A stretch of 64,000 nucleotides of DNA from Ahaetulla prasina (taxonomy: Eukaryota; Chordata; Lepidosauria; Squamata; Colubridae). A program made the position numbers and the translations under genes. This document shows, piece by piece, positions 56,405 to 64,000 of this stretch (the first letter of the stretch is position 1; each line of letters opens with the position of its first letter). The DNA is taken from NCBI RefSeq assembly GCF_028640845.1, contig NC_080539.1, forward strand, positions 175,656,736-175,720,735, written 5' to 3'. The notes beneath the pieces were generated by a model. That model was not told the DNA's origin, searched no databases, and saw only the letters and a program-made list of their open reading frames with translations.

Positions 56405-56877
56405 GACAGAAATCGTTGGAGGCTAATTAAAAGTCTGTTTTCTCTTCTAGACCTGTATGGCTTTTCTGGGGAGGCTCTAGCTGTAGTCAGACAAACCTGA
56501 AATGAGATGCCTCTGCTGTAGGCAGGTGCTGGGTTTGTGCTTCCACCTGTTCAGAAGTCCTTCTTTCAAACTGAATCTGGAGCACTGTATTGCAGCCACA
56601 TCACATAATGCAGTTAGTGGACCAAATTAAATAAATAGGGTTTTATCTAAGGCTGCCAGTTAAAGAAGTTTATAGCCAAGGTGAGATTTGAAAAGTAACT
56701 CAGAAGTTAAGAAGAGCTAGGAAAGTCCTAGTCCAAATGAAGATGAGCAGGACTAACCTCAGGTAGTACCTAAATGAAACTTGACCATCCACCTCTAGCC
56801 AGTGTTGATAAATTTGTTAATAATGAATTCCAGGATTATAAAGTGGATTTTTTAAAAAAGATATCACACAAGAGAAG
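56405..56877. other. Unique DNA
   Basis: No gene or repeat recognised between two MITEs. Confidence 0.4.
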
Positions 56878-56885
56878 TCTTAGGG

Positions 56886-57292
56886 CCGTGATGGCGAACC
56901 TATGGCACATGTACCAGAGGTGGCACACACAGCCCTCTCTGTGGGCATATGCATCGTCACCAGCTGCTCTTCTGGTTTCCAGCATGCACATGTGCACAAG
57001 CCAGCTGGTCTTCATAGGCACTGGAGTGCTGGAAATCAGCCCAAAAAACTGCCAAAAACAGGCCATTTTGGGGGCCATTTTCAGGCTGTTTTTCGGGCTG
57101 TTTTCAGGCCATTTGGGGGCATTTTCAGGCCATTTTCTGGGTCAAAATGGCCTGAAAACAGCCTGAAAAACAGCCAGAAATAGGCATGCATGTGCTGGCC
57201 AGCTGGTCTTCAGGTTTCCGGTGCTCCAGTGCATGCACATGCACTTGCACTCTGGTTTTGGTACTCTTTGCCAAAAAGGTTCACCTTCACTA
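56886..57292 (+). mobile_element. hAT MITE, family B (copy 4, long form)
   Basis: Ends CCGTGATGGCGAACC and GGTTCACCTTCACTA. Flanks TCTTAGGG and TCTTAGTG match at 7 of 8. At 407 bp it carries an extra block (57040-57180) of AGGCCATTTT/AAAATGGCCT units in both orientations, absent from the shorter copies. Confidence 0.85.
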
Positions 57293-57300
57293 TCTTAGTG

Positions 57301-57829
57301 TATCCCTTCCCAACAAGAAAAACACAGACTTCAGAGGATAATTAGAACTGCAGAAAAAATAATTGCTACCAACCTGCCTTCCATTGAGGACCTGTATACT
57401 GCACGAATCAAGAAGAGGGCTGTGAAAATATTTACAGACCCCTCGCATCCTGGACATAAACTGTTTCAACTACTACCCTCAAAACGACGCTATAGAGCAC
57501 TGCACACCAGAACAACTAGACACAAGAACAGTTTTTTCCCGAAGGCCATCACTCTGCTAAACAATTAATTCCCTCAACACTGTCAAACTATTTACTGAAT
57601 CTGCACTACTATTAATCTTCTCATAGTTCCCATCATCAATCTCTTTCCATTTATGACTGTATGACTATAACTTGTTGCTGGCAATCCTTATGATTCATAT
57701 TGCTATATTGACCATCAATTGTGTTGTAAATGTTGTACCTTGATGAAAGTATCTTTTCTTTTATGTACGCTGAGAGCATATGCACCAAGACAAATTCCTT
57801 GTGTGTCCAATCACACTTGGCCAATAAAA
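57301..57829 (+). mobile_element. LINE 3' part (CR1/L2/Rex group) with open C-terminal frame
   Basis: From about 57308 a frame without a start codon runs some 87 codons to TAA near 57568: QRIIRTAEKIIATNLPSIED, LYTARIKKRAVKIFTDPSHP, GHKLFQLLPSKRRYRALHTR, NSFFPKAITLLNN. The DPSHPGHxLFxLLPSxRRYR pattern is a common C-terminal signature of vertebrate non-LTR elements. A 3' UTR of about 260 bases ends CACACTTGGCCAATAAAAAT directly before ATTCT repeats. The exact clade is uncertain. It is 5'-truncated. Confidence 0.8.
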
Positions 57830-57858
57830 ATTCTATTCTATTCTATTCTATTCTATTC
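57830..57858 (+). repeat. (ATTCT)n at a LINE 3' terminus
   Basis: Five to six ATTCT units after the LINE end, shorter than the array at 7485-7561. Confidence 0.9.
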
Positions 57859-60379
57859 CACACTGTTTCCAAGAAAAATGCATGATTATGTCTAGAAAGT
57901 TGCCAGGAATCAAGCTTGATTTGAAAAAGTCTGATGCTGTACTAAATTTACAAATAACCAAAGCTTTGCAAAGCTATCTTAAAAGCTGATTCCCTTGCTA
58001 CAAATTCAGACACTCATCATTCAAGATGGATCGGCAGCCAATAAGGTATGGACTTGGATTCAAATTCTTCATTGTACATGACTAGAGAAATCAATAGATA
58101 ATTTGATTTTGTTACAAATTTATCAGTACTGGCTAGAGGTTGATGAGAATTATTTGAAAGTATATCAGCATAGCCAAGGCTTTTGAGGGATTGCTCTTAG
58201 AATCTTGTACAAATCAGATACAGTAGTTGGAAATAGTTTCTCTAAAAGCTGTGGAAATATTATCTCTCATTGAAAACATTGGGAAATAGGGACTGAAAAT
58301 AGTTACCAATTTTGTTCTCTGGATCTGGTGGGAAACTCAGAGTCATTTGTACTTTTGGTATTAAAAGTCTCTATAATCTGAAAAGGAAATACTTACTCAG
58401 AGAAAATATCTATTTGCCAGAAGGCAAAAAATCCAGGTGCAAAAATAACCTCAGGAGGAGCAAAAAGATTAGGAGTACATATGTAAAGTGGTTAATAACT
58501 CCCTTTTGAGCCATTAATATCCAGCTTATTATTTAGGGTTCCATAGACAACCATGGTACTAAATAATATATTTAAACTTGAAATTTAATTCTAAAATGCA
58601 ATTAAATATCTAAGCAATAAAAAAGAATAAGGGAACATAACTATGCAACAAGATCACTAAGGAAGTAAAGAGACTAACAGTTACAACCCCTAGGACATTG
58701 GAGATAATGTTTGTTAGACAACTACACATTAATCTCACATATTCACTGAAAGACTTGATATGCAATAAGTGAGTTCTAATTCAATCAGTCTGTTAAGCTT
58801 TGAAAAATCAATGCATATATAAATGGGCAAGTCTTGATATTTTATATCAGCTTGAAATGAATACATACATTCTCCCTCCATGAAAAAAGTATGTATCTGG
58901 GTATGTTGGAGAGAAGTAAAACTTCATAGCAGTGGAGGGGAAGACTGATTTTTCCTGCTGTGATTGGCTACAGCATCAGAACTATGGTTTTACTTTTATA
59001 CACCTACAGTACCTATTCACTCTTAAAATACCATTACAAATTAAATAGCTAATTCACAGACTGGAAAAATATTGCATTTGTACTTGTTTGGAATTTGATC
59101 AATGGCTTGATAGACTTTCATTTAGGGATAACTATGATGGTGTGTGTGTGTGTGTGTGTGTGTGTGTATTATATCTGATGGGCTTGCAATTTCATTTGTA
59201 TCAAAATGCAATTTCTTGTGTTTTATAAATTATGTGGAAGAGCGCCTGGGTTACTTCTAGTTATGTGCTCCAGGTGGCTACTATCTATAATTGTTTGTAG
59301 CTTTCTGTTTAGATATCTGTTTAGTTTTTCAATGAAAAAGAAACCATAGCTTTCTTACTGAATTACTGTGGTCTAGCATGGAGACGTTTCTGGATGTAAT
59401 CAGCCATTTTTCAGAATTCCTCAACTGTGAAAATATGTAGAAGTGATGTATATGAAGATTAAAAGTGGAAGGTAGTTGCGGAGGAATTTCATACTCAGCC
59501 TGAGGGTCCAATACGTTGTAGCCTAAAATAGAAAACACTCGAGTAGTAAGCCTCTTTAACGAATTACTTTAATTATTTGTATTTTGATCTAAAATACATT
59601 GTTTTGATAGTTGACTTCACTTCTAATAGTAAGGTACTCAAAATGAAACTATTGCTGTTTCTGATTTTGTAATCATATTGTCTTTTTTCAAAATATTTTG
59701 TGAGAATTTGACTGACCATCAAAGGTTTATTTTAAAAATTGTTCATAATTTCTGGAGGTCACTTCATGAATGGGAACTAAAATATATGCAGATATCTATT
59801 TGTGGAAATGTTTGGAGCCACATTTCTACGTCATGGTAGATTGTGAACACAAATGTTACTTCATCTCTTCCATTTTCTAGTCAACAACATCATGGGAAGG
59901 TGCTATATAATTGTGACCAGTAGTGCTGGTCTTAAATTATGTTTGAGCAGAAATGAGTTGTTGCAGAACTGCACCAGTATTCCATTGTGTTAACCTATTT
60001 TGGCTTAATGGGTATAAAGATGGGAGAAAATAACAATATAGTGTATGTATGTGTGCCTACATAATTATATATATTATGTGTATATATAATTATTTTGAAG
60101 TAAAGTATACAAGTGGAAATGATAGAAGAAGATACGGTTTTACAACATAATGTAAATGGATAATCAAGAAGAGAAAAAGTAGACATTCAAAGAATACTCT
60201 TAGGAAGGACATTTTTAAAAGAAGGTCTATCAGCATCATTCTTTGAAAATCTGAGGATATTTGACTTTAAATAGCTATTTAGAAATAAACAGAATTAGAT
60301 AAATTCAAAAGCAAAACATGCCTATGTTAATACTATTTATTTATATTTTTTTGCTAAAAGATTTGTCTTTTAGTTCATT
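57859..60379. other. Unique AT-rich DNA with (TG)n at 59139-59168
   Basis: No transposon or gene. It contains a TG microsatellite of about 14 units and ordinary AT-rich sequence. Confidence 0.45.
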
Positions 60380-61090
60380 TTTCTCCCCAGGAAAGAATCA
60401 TAAGTTTATAAAAGTTCACCCTGGTCTTGGAGAAGAGCCATGCCAGCACCAGTTAAATTGTGCAAGAGTCAAAAATAGCAATTTGCTCCTTTTGAAACTC
60501 AGAAGCACTGTTCTATCTTGCAAAAACCAAGTGCAGGAAGAGAACCGAATGGCCCTTTCTGCATAAATAAACTTTGCACTGTAAATTAGATTCCGTCCCC
60601 ATATTTCTTTGATGTAACTGAAAGTCCTTGCAGAGAAAAGTCGAGTAGTTGTTTCATCTGTTAGCCAACATGCTCCTGGAGCAGCTTTAGACTCAAAAGT
60701 ATTCTTTTGCCTGTGTGGTTGAATGTGACAATGGCAGCCCCCTGCTGTAATCCATTCAGGGCCAATATCATCAGTCCATGTGAAATCAAATACATTACAG
60801 GGCAAGAGCTTAATGCTTTTGATAGGCATTTGTTCATCCTCACCAGGCTTTAGCTTTTAAATTCCAAACATTTGATTCCTCCACAGGAACCAAGCCTCAA
60901 GAAAGGAGAGTGGCACATTCACACTGCCAGCAGGTCAGTGAATAGGTAGCAGCTGCAGCTGCTGTAAATGGCATTGCGTGTTTACTATTTATTCAGCAAA
61001 TTCATCACTCATCTTTCCGTGAAAAGATCATGCCCAAGGTGACTATGCTACCATAAATGGTAGCATAGAATACCACCGCCAAAAATCCTG
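60380..61090. promoter_or_regulatory. Candidate conserved non-coding block
   Basis: A repeat-free complex segment. It contains tandem E-boxes in GCAGCTGCAGCTGCTG near 60950, ATTACAGGGCAAGAGCTTAATG and a perfect 11-base inverted repeat CTACCATAAATGGTAG near 61049-61064. A 137-codon frame is open on the minus strand (60829-60416) with Cys/Trp residues but no recognised family. Long accidental frames are frequent in such segments. Regulatory role and conservation are inference. Confidence 0.35.
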
Positions 61091-61890
61091 AATTATTTAA
61101 ACACAACCCAAAGCATACTTCCAACAGTGTTGCAAGTGTTTCCTGAGCTGTTATCGGGAAAGCAGATCAAACTCAACCCAGAGAAATCTCTCTGTAGCAA
61201 CGACCACCAAGCATATGCAATAAAGAACTGCCAGAATAAAAAAAATATATTTTTTGCCTGCTGGTGGAAGAATAACAAGAAGGGGGATGGGGGTAGCTTG
61301 ACTTGCTGTCAGGTGCAAAAGATTTGGTCTACACTTGAAGGTCCAATTAAACTGATTTATTGGTATTCATGCCTATGCACAGAAACATTCTCAACTAACA
61401 GTTAGCACCTGCTAGGAGTTAGATAAGGGTCAACAGAATTCAAGCTACGTAGGCGGATCCCGCTTTGCCCCCAGTCCTGCCACTCCTTTCCCTACACGTG
61501 CCTTGACAGAGAATTCAAAAGTTGGGAACAATTACCAAAAATACTTTCTTGTGTTCCGAAAAGATACCTCCGATGACCAAAACAAAGCAGTTTTTCTCTT
61601 CCTATGATGGTATGTAGGAAAGGCTTTTGGAGATGGTCGTAAAGATGCTACCTAGGGAATTGTCAGATAAGCAATAATAAAGCCTGAAGCTACACAGGGG
61701 GAGGAGCAAGAGGCTCAGGAGGGACCTTCTTGGGGCCACTCATTTCACTTCAGAAGAACAAGAATTTAAAGTGATGCCTCTGTTGCAATTCTTATGAATC
61801 TGATAGATTCGTGGAGGCTGGGGTTGTTGTCTATGTACTTTGATCCCAAGCCATCTTGAACTGAGCTCAGAAAGAACCATTAACCAGGTG
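61091..61890. other. Unique DNA
   Basis: No gene or transposon recognised. Confidence 0.4.
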
Positions 61891-62150
61891 TTTTTTTTTT
61901 ATTATTTACATTTATATCCCGCCCTTCTCCGAAGACTCAGGGCGGCTTACAATGTATAAGGCAATAGTCTCATTCTATTTGTATATTTACAAAGTCAACT
62001 TATTGCCCCCCCAACAATCTGGGTCCTCATTTTACCTACCTTATAAAGGATGGAAGGCTGAGTCAACCTCGGGCCGGGCTTGAACCTGCAGTAATTGCAG
62101 GCTGCTGTGTTCTAATAACAGGCTTCTAACAGCCTGAGCTATTACGGCCC
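61891..62150 (-). mobile_element. tRNA-derived SINE with CR1-type tail
   Basis: T-run, TATATCCCGCCCTTCTCCG, CAACAATCTGGGTCCTC, GGAAGGCTGAGTCAACC, and the complement of the B box (GGGCTTGAACCTGC) and head (AGCCTGAGCTATTACGGCC). It is near full length. Confidence 0.9.
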
Positions 62151-63165
62151 TTCTAGCTGAAACAAGAGCAACTGAAATAAGGTATAGCCCTCTTCCACTT
62201 CACAGCTGCATTTTAATTTCTAAAGGGCCTTTAAGGATAACCCCCTGTAGAGTGCACTACAATACTCTAATCAAGGGGAATGATAACTGTCTGAAAACAA
62301 CCTTCCATTTTAAGAGCTTTTCAGGCCAAATCTAGTTTTAAAGTGGAAGAAGAGGGAACAAACAAACTTTGAAGATGCTCATCAACTGCAAGACGAGAAG
62401 GGATGTAGATGATTGTCTTTCCTACTAGAATCAACTATAGTTTGTCTTCAGAAAACTAACCAAATCAGAGGTACCAAATCCATGCACACACATGTAAAGA
62501 ATTGTTTTTAGTGCATTGTTCTCAGTATGTAGCTATATGGAACTCAGTTGTGCATCTGCAAAGTCTCAGATTAGGATTCCATACAATCTAAATTTCTGAA
62601 AACAATACGATGTACATCCTTAATTTGACTTCTAATGCCCAATTAGAATTAGACTACACCTCTTTGGCCACTCATGCAAAAGTATGCTGTTCAAAATCTT
62701 GGAAAAAGCAAAGCCTTTGGGAGACTTCTTTTGGTCCGTATTACCGATTTGAATCCATCCTGTTTTCTAGCAAAGCTAAACCTTGCGGCACAACTGGTCG
62801 TCGAATCGTAGCTTTTTTAAACTACCGGTTCAACCGAACTGGAGCAAATCGATAGCATTTCACCCCTGGACCCACCCTAATTAATCAAATGGTTAAAAGA
62901 AGCAGGAAACGTGTAACTTCATCCTTGCATGATTCTGTTAATGTAGTGTTACAATAAAGTAGGTGAAACTCATCCAGTCATGTTTCTTGGCTGGTTCACC
63001 CAGGAGGATTGATGTCACCATGTGTTCAGCACCATTGTAACTTGGAACGGTTGCTGACAGAATAACTGTAGATTGAACACTACCTGTAAACAAACAAGAT
63101 GGCCATTCAACATTTAAAAAAATGTATATAAAACATAAAATGACCAACCAAAAAGGACTGGGATC
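62151..63165. other. Unique DNA with two MITE fragments
   Basis: At about 62820-62871 the sequence ACCGGTTCAACC...TAGCATTTCACCCCTG looks like the right end of a family C-type hAT MITE. Its left end was not located. At about 63020-63086 CAGCACCATTGTAACTTGG...GAACACTACCTG is the right end of the Tc1/mariner-type family of 10819, followed by TA. The rest is not recognised. Confidence 0.5.
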
Positions 63166-63173
63166 AACTGGAC

Positions 63174-63529
63174 CAGAGATGGGTTTCAGCAGGTTCTGAC
63201 CAGTTCCGGAGAACCGGTAGCAGAAATTTTGAATAGTTCAGAGAGCCGGTAGTAAAAATTCTGACTGGCCTACCCCCCATCTATTCTCTGCCTCCCAAGT
63301 CCCAACTGATTGGGAGGAAATGGGGATTTTTCAGCATCCTTCCCCTAGAGTGGGGTTGGAATGGAGATTTTACAGTATCCTTCCTCTGGAGTGGAGAGGG
63401 AATGGGGATTTTACAGTATCCTTCTCCTGGAGTGGGGACGGAAAGGGGATTTTGCAGTATCCTTCCCCTGCCATGCCCACCAAGCCACACCCACAGAACT
63501 GGTAGTAAAAAAATTGAAACCCACCACTG
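63174..63529 (+). mobile_element. hAT MITE, family C, four internal units (copy 4)
   Basis: It starts CAGAGATGGGTTTCAGC and ends GAAACCCACCACTG, with perfect 8-bp duplications AACTGGAC at 63166-63173 and 63530-63537. The 41-bp unit is present about four times between 63310 and 63468. It is the longest copy at 356 bp. Frames read through it on both strands because the unit length and composition avoid stops. Confidence 0.95.
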
Positions 63530-63667
63530 AACTGGACCCAAATGCATGAGAGAAAATCCAGGTCATTATGGCTTCATTAAAGACAAGTAGAGTTAAGGTC
63601 TATTGTATATCAGGAAGAGATTGTTCCAGGCTTAGAGGCAGCCACTGAGAAGTCCTGCTTCCTAGAT

Positions 63668-63807
63668 CAGGGGTCTCCAACCTTGGCAACTTTAAGACTT
63701 GTGGACATCAACTGCCAGAGTCCCTCAGCCAGCAAAGCAAAGCTGGCTGAGGAACTCTGGGAGTTGATGTCCACAAGTCTTAAAGTTGCCAAGGTTGGAG
63801 ACCCCTG
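63668..63807. mobile_element. hAT foldback MITE, family A (copy 4)
   Basis: CAGGGGTCTCCAACC to GGTTGGAGACCCCTG, with perfect 8-bp duplications TCCTAGAT at 63660-63667 and 63808-63815. It carries paired changes in both arms (GTGGACATCAACT against AGTTGATGTCCAC), so the hairpin is kept even where it differs from copies 1-3. Confidence 0.95.
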
Positions 63808-64000
63808 TCCTAGATTCCACAAGGTAGCAACATTTAAAAGAGGGAACTGGATGCATGTGGGACAGTTCTCGGGAGAAGACAGACTCATAAGTCTAAACCT
63901 ATGATTTGTAGAGGTTTAAAGGTGATAAATAACATAATGAATCACACCAAAAAAACCTCATAAAATAAGATTACCTAAACAGGATTTCATGGTTTCCTCT

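Overview
The window looks like nuclear DNA of a squamate reptile, most likely an advanced snake. The evidence is its repeat content: a BovB (RTE) LINE fragment with its reading frame open, a Sauria-type SINE, several CR1/L2-group LINE 3' ends, LINE tails running straight into (ATTCT)n = (AATAG)n microsatellites (an association reported for snake genomes), tRNA-derived SINEs with a CR1-type tail, and dense non-autonomous hAT and Tc1/mariner-like elements. No host protein-coding gene, tRNA, rRNA or CRISPR could be recognised. Nearly every open frame is either a remnant of a LINE reverse transcriptase or an artefact of simple repeats.

Layout. 1-7.4 kb is transposon-free, with a CpG island (about 1.95-2.53 kb), unusual homopurine/homopyrimidine and AT tracts, and stretches that look like vertebrate conserved non-coding DNA. 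A second CpG-rich block lies at 9.36-9.91 kb. 10.6-19 kb is a transposon-dense zone with nested insertions: a solo LTR inside a mariner-like MITE, and a hAT MITE plus a SINE inside an L2-type LINE. 19-22.2 kb is mostly unique. 22.4-26 kb holds BovB, CR1 and mariner-like elements. 27.2-30.3 kb is AT-rich unique DNA. 30.3-37 kb has hAT MITEs, a 474-bp SPIN-like hAT element and a CR1-group fragment whose RT C-terminus is still open. 37-43.4 kb is mostly unique. 43.4-51.3 kb has MITEs, SINEs, CR1, a Penelope-like inverted array and a 5'-truncated L1 inserted in a SINE with a 19-bp target duplication. 51.3-61.9 kb is mostly unique with a MITE/LINE cluster at 56.2-57.9 kb. The end (61.9-64 kb) is again MITE-rich.

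The alternation of repeat-free blocks with repeat-dense blocks, together with two CpG islands and several complex non-coding segments, fits a regulatory landscape or gene desert beside a developmental gene. That gene is not in the window as far as can be read here. The strongest direct observations are the transposon boundaries. Eight hAT-type elements have perfect 8-bp target duplications among family A and the SPIN-like element plus family C copies, and others match at 7 of 8. An internal 41-bp unit in one MITE family varies from one to four copies.
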